Origin: Muscardinus avellanarius
Taxonomy: Eukaryota > Chordata > Mammalia > Rodentia > Gliridae
Assembly: GCA_963383645.1 (NCBI GenBank)
Contig: OY726571.1
Location: 76,615,860 to 76,679,859, forward strand
DNA: 64,000 nt
Reading direction: 5' to 3'
The position numbers were made by a program, and so were the translations under genes. This document shows positions 1 through 10,269 of this stretch, piece by piece; position 1 is the first letter of the stretch; the number at the start of each line of letters is the position of its first letter. Below the pieces are notes generated by a model. The model was given only the letters and a program-made list of their open reading frames with translations. It did no database searches and was not told where the DNA came from.

Positions 1-590
1 ATCTGAATGCTTAAATGGCAGACCCGATGCAGAATAAGAGAACACAAGAAATTCATTGATAATAGATCGTTAGGAGACAATATGCTTTTCTTGAATAATA
101 ACAAAACATGGTCGCCTTCCCACTAAAAACAACAAAACTATTAGCTAGAGCATTACTTGAATGGCCTATTAAAGCCAAGCAACTAATAAACACAAGGCGA
201 TTATCCCTGATGATTAAAAATCGCCACCCATTATAAATATATCCAGTAATCCAAAGTTGCTTAAAAGGAAATCAGATATATACATAATTTCCCTAGAATG
301 AAAGCTAATTTATTTTCCTTTGCAGCCAAAGTACTTTCTCTTTTATTTATCTTTGCCACAAATTTGCTTACAAATAAGTGCTATGATCCCCATGCCCATG
401 GTAAGCAATACCAGTTTAAAGAAGCAAGACATGTGGGTATACCAGGTAGAGTTAATCTCACCCCTTTTCTTTGATCGACACATTAAACAGAACAAACCCT
501 GGCTATTATAAGTGAAATGATATCCACCCTTAAGACAAAAAGTTTGATTCTCAGAATTAGAACATGAACTTCATTTATTCTGGCCTCTCA
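1..590. other. unique AT-rich DNA, no gene seen
   Basis: No repeat family, exon-like splice structure or RNA gene is recognisable. The one modest open frame (from 320) has no composition or motif suggesting a protein. Confidence 0.5.
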
Positions 591-643
591 GAGTGCCAAG
601 TGCATTGGCCTCCTGTAATCAGCAAATTGACAAAAGGGTTTTT

Positions 644-696
644 TTTTTTTCAGTTATATTGAGAGAGAGGGAGAGAGGGAGAGAGAGAGGGAGAAA

Positions 697-734
<38 letters not shown>

Positions 735-801
735 AAGAGAAGAGAAGAGAAGAGAAGAGAAGAGAAGAGAAGAGAAGAGAAGAGAAGAGGAGAGAGAGAG
801 A
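644..801. repeat. long purine tract: (GA)n and (AGAGA)n
   Basis: After a short T run, about 150 bases are almost entirely purines. An irregular GA/GGGA part is followed by a regular 5-bp AGAGA array (about 729-790). Both strands stay open in several frames only because of the low complexity. Confidence 0.95.
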
Positions 802-817
802 AATGTTCTACCCAGTA

Positions 818-886
818 ATGTTTGGAAACAGGGTCTCACTAAGTTGCCGAGGGTCTCCACAAGTTGCTGAGGTTGGACTCAGATCT
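818..886 (-). mobile_element. SINE left-arm fragment
   Basis: Antisense B1-arm text (AACAGGGTCTCACTAAGTTG and a second copy of the 'cTAAGTTGCTGAGG' block) directly follows the purine tract. The right arm is absent, so the tract may be its decayed A-linker. Confidence 0.6.
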
Positions 887-1048
887 ACATATACACACAT
901 AAGCAGAGTGGTATATAAATGTACCTATCACATCTCTAACTAGGGATAGAGGTAGAAAATCTCCATCAAGATTCCATATTCACTTAAAACTGGAGCTAGA
1001 ATTCATACTATTTGTCCAGAAGCCTTCTACCTCCATGCTATTCCCCTA

Positions 1049-1120
1049 GACCTATTTTTTTTTTATTTGAAAACAAGGTCTCACTAAGTTGCCAAGAGCC
1101 TAACTAAGTTGCTAAAGCCG
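1049..1120 (-). mobile_element. SINE fragment (linker and part of left arm)
   Basis: Antisense text from the end of the right arm (CTAGACCTATTTTT) through AAGGTCTCACTAAGTTGCC. It breaks off into a (TTTG)-rich stretch that leads to the next SINE. Confidence 0.6.
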
Positions 1121-1159
1121 GTTTTGTTTTTTTATGTTTGTTTGTTTTTGTTTTGTTTT

Positions 1160-1354
1160 GCAGTATTGGAGATTAACCCAGAACTATTCTACCTCTGAGC
1201 TATATTCCCAGCCCTAGTTTCTATCCTTTATTTCAAAAGAGGACCTAGGTTGTGGAGTGCCTCACTAAGTAGCTGAGGCTGGCTGTGAACCTGTAATCCT
1301 CCTGTCTCAGCCTCCCAAGTACTGGGATTACAAGTATGCAACACCATATCTGGC
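1160..1354 (-). mobile_element. composite B1-dID SINE, family A
   Basis: Full antisense structure: right arm (GCAGTATTGGAGATTAACCC), linker, left arm ending CACCATATCTGGCT. It is clearly diverged. The TTTG-rich DNA on its left is its A-tail side. Confidence 0.85.
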
Positions 1355-1412
1355 TTGAATTAGTTTTAAAACCATTAAATAAAAATATTTAAAGTTTTGA
1401 AAACTAATTTCA

Positions 1413-1624
1413 TTGGGCAGCTATGTAATACTGCACACGTTGGTAATCCCAGCACTAGGGAGGCTGAGATGGGAGGATCACCATTCATGGACACCCTCAG
1501 CTACTTAGTGAGGCCCTCTGCAATTTAGTGAGACTCTGTTTCAAAATAAAGAAAAAAAATAGGGCAGGGGGTGTGGCTCGGAGATCTAATGCCCCTGCGT
1601 TCCATCCCTAGACCCGCAAAAAAA
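1413..1624 (+). mobile_element. composite B1-dID SINE, family A
   Basis: Left arm carries GGTAATCCCAGCACTAGGGA, the linker AAAATAAAGAAAAAAAATAG, and the right arm GATCTAATGCCCCTGCGTTC. A short A-tail ends it. Confidence 0.88.
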
Positions 1625-1979
1625 GTTTGTATATAAGAGAATATTATCAAATAATTTTCAAGTACATCTAAACTGAAACATTCATAAATTATGGGGAAAG
1701 TACCTCTCAAACTGTTACAGGCAATACTATAACAGAATGGGTATTAGTAGTAACAGAAATTCTGTATTTTGGTAAAGCAAAAATCAGACACAAGCCAAGA
1801 ATCAGACACAAATAAAATTAGAGGCATCCTTAATAGAGATGAGGGATTGAGCATGGACTCAATACCTGAGGAACCTGGGGACCACTGATCATTGTAGACT
1901 CTGGTCTCTTCATCCTATACTGGGGGCTTACCTCTTAAAGCACTCACCACTTCTGGATAGTGCCAAAGGCTAGGGACCA

Positions 1980-2455
1980 AGCCTTTAACACTCCTTAAGA
2001 AGTTAAAGTTAGGCTGGGCGTGGTGGCGCACGTTTGTAATCCCCGCGCTTGGGAGGCAGAGACAGGAGGATCGCGCAGGTTCGAAGCCAGCCGTGCGCCC
2101 CGGCTTAGGAGACCCTGTTTCCAAATAAAAATGTAAAAATAGGCCTGGAAGTGTAGCCCGGAGTTAGAAGGGCTTCCAGGAACCCCAGTACCACCAAAAA
2201 AAAAAAAAAAAAAAAGAAGTTAAAATTAGAATTACCTTATGATCTGGCGATTCTACTTCTGAGTATATATCCAAAAGATATCAGAGCAGGCTCTCAAAAA
2301 GATATTTGCATACCCATGTTCACAACAACACTATTCACAATAGCCAAGACCTAGACGCAACCTAAATGTCTATTGATGGATAAATGGATCAAGATATGGC
2401 ATTTGCATACATTGGGATTTTATCCTGCCTTAAAAAAGAAGGGAATCTTAATGTC
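1980..2455 (+). mobile_element. L1 3' fragment, split by a young SINE
   Basis: Reads like the L1 ORF2/3' region in sense (ATATATCCAAAAGATATCAG, CACTATTCACAATAGCCAAG, CTATTGATGGATAAATGGAT). It is too diverged and too short to encode anything. The family-B SINE at 2013-2213 interrupts it, and the L1 text resumes after the duplicated target. Confidence 0.8.
2013..2213 (+). mobile_element. young composite SINE, family B
   Basis: Family-B signatures are in both arms, followed by an uninterrupted A-tail. It is flanked by a 16-bp target-site duplication (1997-2012 and 2214-2229) with one mismatch, inside L1 sequence. Confidence 0.93.
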
Positions 2456-2512
2456 ACCATGTCCAGCTTAAACTTAAAACATGCCATTTATATTTCCATC
2501 AGAGTATCAAGG

Positions 2513-2728
2513 TAGCCAGGTATGTTGGCGCATACCTATAATCCCAATACTTGGGAAGCCAAAGAAAGAGGATCACAGGTTTGAGACCAGCCTCAGCAAC
2601 TTAGCAAAGTCCTCAGCAACTTAGGCAAGAACCTGTTTCAAAATAAAAAATAAAAAGGGCTAAGGGTATAGCTCAGAGGGAAAATTTCCCTGGGTTTAAT
2701 CTCTAATACCAATAAAATAAAATAAAAT
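2513..2728 (+). mobile_element. composite SINE, older variant
   Basis: Left arm (GCGCATACCTATAATCCCAA) has a duplicated 'CCTCAGCAACTTAG' block. The right arm is degraded around ATAGCTCAGAGG. The tail is (AATAA)-rich. Confidence 0.85.
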
Positions 2729-3430
2729 GGTATTTATAACCAAAGCCAGGTGAAACCTTCATGGAGAAAATTAACCATTTTTGCTTAAAGACACTAATAA
2801 AGGTATAAGTAAGTAGAGAAATCTATCATGTGTATGGATTTAGAAAATTTGTTTTTGTGATTTTGAGGACCATGTCAATTTTCCCCATATTAAGCTCTAA
2901 ATTAAGGTCAATTTCAACCAAAATTCAGAATGGACTTTACCTAGAATGCATCAAGTTGATTCTAAAATGTATGAGAGAGTAAAAGACCAGGAATAGGGAA
3001 GCCAGTCCCAAAGAGGAGTCAAGTGAGACTCCATCCTGGGCCAGATGTGAAAAACAAAGGGCTGTTTATTAACAAAAGGCATGGAATTAGGCCATAATCA
3101 AGTAAACAAATAAAGTACAATAGAGATCATGAAGCAAACTCAAGGTTAAATGCAAACCTACAATATGACAGGAATCATATGTTAACAGGAAACCAGGTGT
3201 CACATTAGCCATGCTGGGATGGTGGGTCACCGTAGATGAAGGGTTACTGGATCCCTACCTCACACCTTACATAAACACCCTCAGATGGACTGAGGACTTA
3301 AAGCTTTGAGAAAAAGGATGTGAGAATACTTTTTAATATAAATGACAGATTTCTTGAAGAAGATAGGAAAGTAAGCCCAGGAAGGAACTGACAGATATCA
3401 TTTGAAGTGAAGAACTGTTTATCAAAATAT

Positions 3431-3660
3431 ATTGTTTGTTTGTTTGTTTGTTTGTTTGTTTAATGGTACTGGGGATGGAACCCAGGGGCATTCTACCTCC
3501 GAGCTACATTCCCAGCCCTACATTTTCTTTTTTTTTGAAACAGGGTCTCACTGAGTTGAAAAGGGCCTCACTAAGTAGCTGAGGCTGTCCGCAAACTGCA
3601 ATTCTCCTGTCTCAGCCTCCCAAATGCTGAGATTACAAGCATGCACCACCACACCTGACT
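3431..3660 (-). mobile_element. composite SINE, family A, with (TTTG)n tail
   Basis: Antisense SINE whose tail has become a (TTTG)n microsatellite (3431-3461). The site continues on the right with CAAAAGATAT, matching the broken L1 target on the left (ATCAAAATAT). Confidence 0.88.
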
Positions 3661-3691
3661 GTTCAAAAGATATTTTTAATTTTTTAATTTT

Positions 3692-3990
3692 TTGCAGTAC
3701 TGGGGATAGAACCCAGGGCCATTCTTCCTCCCAGCTACACCCCCAGCCCTATTATTTATTTATTTTTTATTAACTAATTAATTAATTTGCAGTACTAGGA
3801 ATGGAACCCAGGGACATTCTACCTCCAAGCTACACCCCAGCCCTATTTTGTATTCTTTGTTTTTTTTGAAACAGGGTTTCATTGAGTTGCAAAGGGCCTT
3901 CACTAAGTAACTGAGGCTGTCTGCGAAACACAATCCTCCTGTCTCAGCTTCCCAAATGCTGGGATTATAAGCGTGCACCACCATGTCAAC
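3692..3990 (-). mobile_element. SINE with an extra right arm (B1-dID-dID)
   Basis: On the minus strand there is one left arm (about 3858-3990), then a right arm (3788-3848), an A-rich spacer and a second right arm (3692-3752). The whole is flanked by TCAAAAGATAT on both sides (about 3664 and 3995), so it looks like one inserted unit. Confidence 0.75.
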
Positions 3991-4001
3991 TCCCTCAAAA
4001 G

Positions 4002-4006
<5 letters not shown>

Positions 4007-4061
<55 letters not shown>
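4007..4061. repeat. (TG)n(TA)n microsatellite
   Basis: About 21 TG units followed by a short TA run. It occupies the A-tail position of the antisense SINE that follows. Confidence 0.97.
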
Positions 4062-4062
4062 T

Positions 4063-4243
4063 GTGGTACTGGGGTACCTGGAAGCCCTTCTACCTCCGGG
4101 CTACACTCCCAGACCTATTTTTTATATTTTTATTTGGAAACAGGGTCTCTTAAGCCAGCATGGCTGGCTTCGAACCTGTGCGATCCTCCTGTCTCCACCT
4201 CCCAAGCGCGGGAATTACAAGCGTGCGCCACCATGCCCAGCGC
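4063..4243 (-). mobile_element. young composite SINE, family B
   Basis: Antisense family-B text (GGAAGCCCTTCTACCTCCGG, CTCCCAAGCGCGGGAATTAC). The target AAAGATAT is present at 3998-4005 and 4245-4252, so it landed on the same L1 target as its two left neighbours. Confidence 0.9.
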
Positions 4244-4269
4244 GAAAGATATTTTTAAAAGAATGAAAA

Positions 4270-4488
4270 TCACCAAGCATAATGGTTTGTGCCTGTAATC
4301 CCAGTATTTGGAAGGCTGAGACAAGATGATTGCAGGTTTGGGTCCAGCCTCTGCAACCCAATGAGACCCTCAGCAATGTAGCAAGTCCCTGTTTCAAAAT
4401 TTAAAAATTAATTAATTAATTAAAAAGGGCTGAGTGTAGCTCAGAGGCATAATCTCTCAGTTCAATCCCCAGCATAAAAAAAAAAAAA
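4270..4488 (+). mobile_element. composite SINE, older variant
   Basis: Sense copy with left arm TGCCTGTAATCCCAGTATTT, an AATT-rich linker and a degraded right arm ending CAATCCCCAGCATAAAA. It sits inside the same L1 fragment. Confidence 0.85.
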
Positions 4489-4995
4489 CATAACGCAGGC
4501 CACAGAGAAATAATGATATTGGGAACACTTATAATTATTGATTAGTTTGAGACAATGTCTAATAATTAATAAAAAGAAGACAACTCAAGAGTAGAAAATT
4601 TACAGAGTACCGCGAAGGCTGGAGAATACCTGAGACTCAAATATACTAGGACAGCTCCACATACTTTCTAGAAAGAAAATAATTTGGGCTTTATCTTGCA
4701 AAATTTAAGAGGAACATGACAACATCTCTACTATACAAACATGAAAGTCGGTGTTGGTGACTTTGTTTTGCTAATAAAAAATATAGACTAGACAGAATAC
4801 AAACTAAAAAAGCATCACATAGGGAAGATACCATGGAGATAACATGGCAGCCGAGTACTGGGAAGCAAATACGATAACGATCACAGCAGCATCATTTATA
4901 ATAGCATAAATAAGTGGAAACAACCCAAATGTCCACCATCAGGAGAACTGTTAAATATAATAAGGTACACACACACAAAAAAAAAAATAAATTCA

Positions 4996-5748
4996 AGACT
5001 CACTATTTCTATCTAATGGAGTGCCCCTCTTCTAGAGTCCTCTACTCTGGTTAATTCTCCCTCTGGAAAATAAAAGCTGTTATTTTGGGATATTAGCCCT
5101 CTGCACAGTGTATTTATAAATAACTGACCTATTGGATTCAAACTGTGGTTTTATTTCAGAACTAGAAATATACTAGGGCTGTATTTAGTCTAATCATTTC
5201 CGCTTTCTCCCATCGGATGTCTCCCTTCTGTTCCCCTGACCTCAAGATGTACACACGCACATACACGTGTCACTTGACATCCTCTTCACTTGACCTCCAA
5301 AAAACTGAGGTCTCTCAAAATCCTGCTACTTCTCTGAGGCCGTAGCCTAATGCCCGTAAGACTCCTACCTCTGCACTTATGACCAAGGAAACCATTTTTC
5401 AACACCCGAACAAGAGCATGGGATGATTAAGATACAAATTTTATGTGCTAGTTTATTTTATTTCTAATTATATTCTTAGTAAATGATGTTAATATTTAAT
5501 AGGAATGACTTTGACACTCAGTGCTTTGCCCAGTAAAACCAGAGCCCTTAACATTTTATTGGCACTAAAGCAGTCAGCCATGACACAGGATAATAGCAAG
5601 GGTAACGAAGATCCACTCTGTCCCTAAATTAAATGTCTCCTCAGTGACTTGAATGTTCAGGTAGAAAGAGCAGTTGCTCCAGGAAGATGACTCCTTCAAA
5701 ATGAAAAACAATCAACAGCGCATTTCCCACAAACCCAAGGAGACTGTA
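4996..5748. other. unique DNA, nothing recognised
   Basis: Moderately AT-rich with no repeat signature, no convincing open frame and no splice-flanked exon. Confidence 0.4.
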
Positions 5749-5772
5749 ACACACACACACACACACACACAC

Positions 5773-5812
<40 letters not shown>

Positions 5813-5839
5813 AGAAAGAGAGAGAGAGAGAGAGAGAGA
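5749..5839. repeat. compound microsatellite (AC)n(GA)n
   Basis: About 30 AC units with one phase break near 5773, followed by about 14 GA units with one interruption. Confidence 0.97.
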
Positions 5840-6414
5840 TCAGAATCATTTTAATCTCTTACGTAATACACACCTGTTTAAACCCATCCTGACCTTATAT
5901 TGCTTGTGCATGTGGAATGTGGTTTTAAGTAAACCAAAGCAGATGCGATGCACCTAATCCAGAAAAACCCTAAAGCTCGTCCACCCCCCGTTGCTCTTGG
6001 GGAGAAAGGAGTGAAACGCTCACGGTGTTCAACAGCACTTGCCCTCCATCCTCAATACCCAAGTCACCCAGCCAGTGATGATAAGACTCCCTGGACTCCT
6101 AGGCCAGCATTCCCCAGCAAGTTGTGATGTCTATTAAAGCAAAAGATATATTATAGGCGTCCCTTTATATTCCAAAATGATTTACATATGATTTTCAGCC
6201 ATACATTTCCTTAGTGCACATAAAATGATGGCTTGAGTATTATATCACCTATAGGCTATTTCCTATTTGTCTCTCAACTAGACTGTTAGGTGTCCATGGT
6301 CAATTACAAGCTAGATGCTACATGGGAGATAAATTTTGATTCATATAATTTAGTAGATGCAAACAGAAATGAACCTCATGCCAAGCCACTTAATGAGCAT
6401 CCTCACCATTAAAA
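5840..6414. other. unique DNA
   Basis: No repeat or gene is seen. The part from about 6120 to 6330 is AT-rich, repeat-free and of even composition, so it could include a conserved element, but nothing in the sequence proves this. Confidence 0.4.
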
Positions 6415-6424
6415 TCATAAATGT

Positions 6425-6638
6425 GAGCTGGGCATGGTGGTGGCACATGCTTGTAATTCCAGCATTTTGGAAGCTGAAACAAGAGGACCATGGTTCGAGG
6501 ACAGCCTCAGCTACTTAGGCCCTTTGAAACTCAGTGTGACCCCTTTTCAAAATAAAGAATAAAAATAGGGCTGTGATTATAGCTCAGAGGTAGAATGCCC
6601 CTGGGTTCTATCCCCAGTACCACACACCACAAAAAAAG
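6425..6638 (+). mobile_element. composite SINE, family A
   Basis: Complete two-arm copy (GGGCATGGTGGTGGCACATG to CCCCAGTACCACACACC). The 11-bp target duplication TCATAAATGTG is at 6415-6425 and 6639-6649. Confidence 0.92.
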
Positions 6639-6649
6639 TCATAAATGTG

Positions 6650-7300
6650 TCCAGAGACGGTGCTCAACTTAAGATGGTTTAAGGCTATTTTACTTTTACC
6701 CTGGTGCAAATGCAACACCTGCGTGATACACTGAAAAGTCAGAATGAAAGTGTCTTGCCCTTTCAGGATATCTGTTAAAACAAAACTGGGGAAATGCATA
6801 AATCGAAGACACTAAGATCAGATACACTACATAGAAGCAGATATGTATGTGTGATTACAGTAAGTGGTTAGATGAATCGGAGCTTGACAGTTTCACTTTA
6901 GGTTGGTCAAGGTCTCCAGGGAAAATCTCCATCGCTCTGTCTTGAAGTCTTGCTGAAGGAGTTAAGTTTGAAGAAATGTCTTAATATCGGATGGAGCTTA
7001 CGAAGGTTTCAGAGAAAAAGAACACTCCAGAAGAGACAAAACCATGGGGTAACCAAAGGAGCGTGATTACTAAGACAGCCTAGGGGGGAAATTCAGTGCC
7101 AAAGACCTTGATATATCTGAATATCAATTAAACAAATATATTTGATTAACATACCACAATTTCCTGAGAATTCATTCACTAGCCCACCAAGACCAAATCA
7201 TGTTTTTTTAATACTTATCTGTGATTCAAAAAGACTTCACTTGCTTTGAGGTCCTAAATATGCCAAAACAACATTGATTAATGAGGGTCTACATCTGAAT
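6650..7300. other. unique DNA, nothing recognised
   Basis: No repeat signature that can be named. A short minus-strand open frame at 6608-6799 starts inside the neighbouring SINE and is not taken as a gene. Confidence 0.4.
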
Positions 7301-7470
7301 ATGGGTAAAATTATGAATATGACATGGTTAACCCGGACAACCATTGGTGGGAGGGGAGAAGAGAAAACAGGGGTGGGGGAGTAGAAGGCACCAGATATAG
7401 TTTAAATGTATACCATTTATGTTCAATAAAAAAAAATTGTTAAAAAAATAAAAATTAAAAAAAAAAACAA
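7300..7470 (+). mobile_element. probable L1 3' UTR end
   Basis: A G-rich polypurine stretch (GGTGGGAGGGGAGAAGAG and GGGGTGGGGGAG) is followed by TTCAATAAAAAAAA and an A-rich tail, as in many mammalian L1 3' UTRs. Assigned by architecture only. Confidence 0.4.
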
Positions 7471-7692
7471 GCCGGGGTATGATGGCGCACGCTTGTAATC
7501 CCAGCATTTGGGAAGCTGAGACAGAAGGATCGCGTTCTAGGACAGCCTCAGCTACTTAGTGAGGCCCTTTGCAACTCAGTGAGACCCTATTTCAAAATAA
7601 AGAATAAGAAGTAGGGTTGAGGGTGTTGCTCAGAGGTAGAATACCCCTGGGCTCCATCCCTAGTACTAAAAAAAAAAAAAAAAAAAAAAAAA
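7471..7692 (+). mobile_element. composite SINE, family A
   Basis: Complete sense copy (GCGCACGCTTGTAATCCCAG, AAAATAAAGAATAAGAAGTA linker, right arm AGGTAGAATACCCCTGGGCT) with a pure A tail of about 23 bases. Confidence 0.93.
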
Positions 7693-7708
7693 CCAAAAAA
7701 GTATTATA

Positions 7709-7899
7709 GATCTGGATACGGTGGCACGTTCCTATAATCTCAGCACTTGTAATGCTGAGACAGGAGGATGACAGGTTCAAGGAGAGCTTCAGCAAGTAGC
7801 GAGACTCTCACTAACCTAGTCAGACCCTGTTTCAAAATAAAAATAAAATAGGGCTGGGGGTATAGCTTGGCAGTAGAATGCCCCTGGGGTTCAAGTCCC

Positions 7900-7941
<42 letters not shown>
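7709..7941 (+). mobile_element. composite SINE with (CA)n tail
   Basis: Sense copy directly behind the previous one. Its right arm reads CAGTAGAATGCCCCTGGGGT, and (CA)n at 7903-7941 replaces the A-tail. Confidence 0.9.
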
Positions 7942-7945
<4 letters not shown>

Positions 7946-8144
7946 AAAAAAAAACCTATGTTAAAAAATATTTAAATTTAAGAACACCTCAATCTCAATA
8001 TTTAATATGGATAGTTTGATCCTTAGCTATTATGTTTGCTCTTTTTTTTTTCTCCCCTAAGCTATTCCTGCAAACAGGAATAACTTTGTTATCATATGCT
8101 TCTCTCAAAATTATAAAAAGGTATACATTCATTTGATACTTCTA

Positions 8145-8550
8145 CATTAGTGGGTCTCCATGGGCATCTGGAAAAAAGTAAAAAGTAAAACATCACCTGG
8201 TCATCTGCAGGAAATGGAAATTCTCAGGTTCCACCTTAGACACGTTCTTTTTTAAAATATATATTTATATCGGTGCATTATAGTCTCACATCATAATGTA
8301 AATCATGGTGATAATGACATACCTGCACACAGCACTTGGTGGGCTTCCCGGGGTTCCCTCCCTACCCTCCCCTTTCTCATCCCGGGTATTGAGACTGGCA
8401 TTGGTATTCTAGAGTAAGTATATGATGTCAGTGGAAGTGATTCCTTGGAAGACCTCCTCTTAAATCAGACACTTTGCAGGTGAGGCCCAGAAGCCTGTGT
8501 TTTAACAAGACCCTGAGGTGATTCTGCTACACACAGGTGAAAACCATTTC
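8145..8550 (+). mobile_element. MER5A-like hAT relic split by an L1
   Basis: Left part has CATCACCTGGTCATCTGCAG and GAAATTCTCAGGTTCCACC. The right part has TCAGACACTTTGCAGGTGAG and TTTTAACAAGACCCTGAGGT, then GAAAACCATTTC. Together they match the remembered MER5A order, with about 220 foreign bases in the middle. Confidence 0.75.
8244..8462 (-). mobile_element. antisense L1 3' end inserted in MER5A
   Basis: Begins T-rich (TTCTTTTTTAAAATATATA), then CGGTGCATTATAGTCTCACA and a C-rich polypyrimidine stretch (CCCTCCCTACCCTCCCCTTT). This is the complement of a squirrel-type L1 3' UTR as I remember it. AGACAC flanks it (8238-8243 and 8467-8472). Confidence 0.6.
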
Positions 8551-9316
8551 TTCCTACATTTCAGGTAATAGAATGCACATCATTACCCTGGTAAGCTGGC
8601 TAAATGGGTGTTTCAGCTCACCTGTAGAAATACTGCCAAAAAAAAAGAAAAAAAGAATGGTTTTATAGCTGAATCTTAACATCAAGAATGGCACATTTTT
8701 ACTGGTCAGTAAATACTTCTCAGAATAGGATAATATTGCTACATGCTACGCACTCAGAAACTTCCAGAGTTGGAGGCACGGTCCATTGTAGTGTTTTACA
8801 AAATATTTTCTAATGGAGTGTCAATGATGCCCATAGACTGAATCCACTCCCAAGGGTCTGGATCCTGAAATCTCACGATGTCTCACAGAAGGGCCTTTCT
8901 GTGTGTGAACAGATGGGAGGTTGGCCCCTGGAGGGGAAAGTCTCCTGGAATGTCTGGAAGAGAGGAAGAGAAGGAGGAAGAAGAAAGGGGGAAGACAGAC
9001 CTTAATGCTGGTCCTCCAACTGACACGCCTCAGATGGGCCTGGCCCCATCTCACAATCACTGTCTGCAAATTAGTGGTTTTTGAAATGCCAAGAGGAAAA
9101 AAAAAAAAAACTAAGCCCAGAAGAAATGAAGATCAGCTTCTTTAACAGGCATACCATGATATTTTTATGCAGTTTAAGCCCAAAATTCCATCAAGTCTCT
9201 GGCTAATCCTCTACCTGCACAGGCCTGGTCCCGCCTGGTTCCCATTGTCTTCAGTAAGTAATAAAGACCTTCGTGCCTATCACTAACACCAATTAGCTTG
9301 CACCAAACTTCACCAC
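8551..9316. other. unique DNA
   Basis: No repeat family recognised. Overlapping short frames near 8821-9145 run through an A/G-rich patch and lack any protein signature. Confidence 0.45.
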
Positions 9317-9355
9317 GGAGAGAGAGAGAGAGGAGAGAGAGGAGAGAGAGGAGAG

Positions 9356-9406
<51 letters not shown>
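9317..9406. repeat. (GA)n microsatellite, about 90 bp
   Basis: Four GGAGAGAGA blocks, then an uninterrupted GA run. It lies about 190 bp before the FOX/SOX-OCT motif cluster. Confidence 0.97.
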
Positions 9407-9409
<3 letters not shown>

Positions 9410-9549
9410 TATTTCAGTAGCGGTCATTTTAAAAAAATGAAAATAATGTGAAACTCCCTCCAAAATTAGCCTACACCGTGATATAAATTGGTTTTCTTTG
9501 TGATCGAAAATTGACTCGCAGTTCAGTAGTTAGAAAATAGTGGCTGAAA

Positions 9550-9700
9550 AGCCGGGGCCTCGGAGCTTTCGGATCCTGCCCGCCTTTCATCCTGTAAACA
9601 AACGCATCAGATTTAAAGCTTTCCCATAATTGTTATGCTAACCTTGGAGCGCAACCTCTCCATTTGCATTTGAAGGAGCTAAATATTAGGCAGGAAAGAA
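9550..9700. promoter_or_regulatory. candidate enhancer: FOX, SOX-OCT-like and octamer motifs
   Basis: Within 80 bp of repeat-free DNA lie TGTAAACA (9593-9600, forkhead core), ATTGTTATGCTAAC (9629-9642, close to a SOX-OCT composite) and ATTTGCAT (9662-9669, perfect octamer). It borders a CpG-rich patch. The motifs are seen directly; enhancer function is inferred. Confidence 0.4.
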
Positions 9701-9714
9701 AGTGCTCTTTTTGA

Positions 9715-10080
9715 AAGCCTGAGAAAAAGTCCCCGCTCGGGGCTGCTCCGCCATCTGGGCCTCGGCTGGGCGCGAAGCTCCCGCCCCCGCTGCTGGGCTT
9801 TGGCGCCAAGACCCGGGCTCCGCGGAGAGCTGTCCTCTAGCTGGACAAGAATGCAGAATGTCCCCCAGCTTCGGGAACTCCACTTCCTCACTCTGGGTGG
9901 GGGAGGCCAGGACGTGGGAGCCGCCTGGAGCTGGGCGTCCCTGGCGATGCACCGTGCGTCCGAGTGCATTCCAAAGGCCAGCTCCTTTGAGGACCCTGCA
10001 AGCGGGTCGATGGAGAGGACCGTCGGGCGCTGCAGGGTGGAGGGCGGCGTGGGAGCCAGTGCTCCTAAGAAAGAATTCAG
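9715..10080. other. CpG-rich patch (CpG-island-like)
   Basis: G+C and CpG density rise sharply compared with the surroundings (for example GGCTGGGCGCGAAGCTCCCG). Open frames exist on both strands (the longest is 150 codons, minus strand), but they have no domain, signal or biased composition and are typical of GC-rich DNA. An unannotated promoter or CpG island is possible. Confidence 0.5.
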
Positions 10081-10269
10081 CTTTTCTTAAACGCTCTGGC
10101 CCACTTTTAACTTGATCTTGTTGAGTACCCAAATACAACGCGTCCAGTCAAAGCTAATCATATAAGCACACTAGGAGTCTTTATCTTGAAGTTATTTTTT
10201 AAAATTTAAAAATAAAAAAACACACCCAGGCACGGGACATCGTAAAAAAAAAAAAAAAAAATGGAGCAA

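Larger units (their letters stand above)
2740..4995 (+). mobile_element. L1 fragment (ORF2 3' part to 3' UTR) interrupted by four SINEs
   Basis: L1-like sense segments appear in L1 order at 2740-3428 (GGTCAATTTCAACCAAAATT, then TGTTTATCAAAATAT), 4246-4268, about 4490-4620 (AATTAATAAAAAGAAGACAA) and 4860-4995 (AACAACCCAAATGTCCACC). They end in an A-rich stretch. SINEs fill the gaps. No coding potential remains. Confidence 0.75.

Noticed and set aside
593..943. Open frames rich in R/E (plus) and S/L (minus) across the purine tract
   Set aside because: They arise only from the GA/AGAGA repeat; no start context, domain or flanking coding sequence.
9679..10138. 150-codon minus frame and shorter plus frames in the CpG-rich patch
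   Set aside because: Overlapping frames on both strands are expected in GC-rich DNA; no signal peptide, domain, splice site pair or biased composition.
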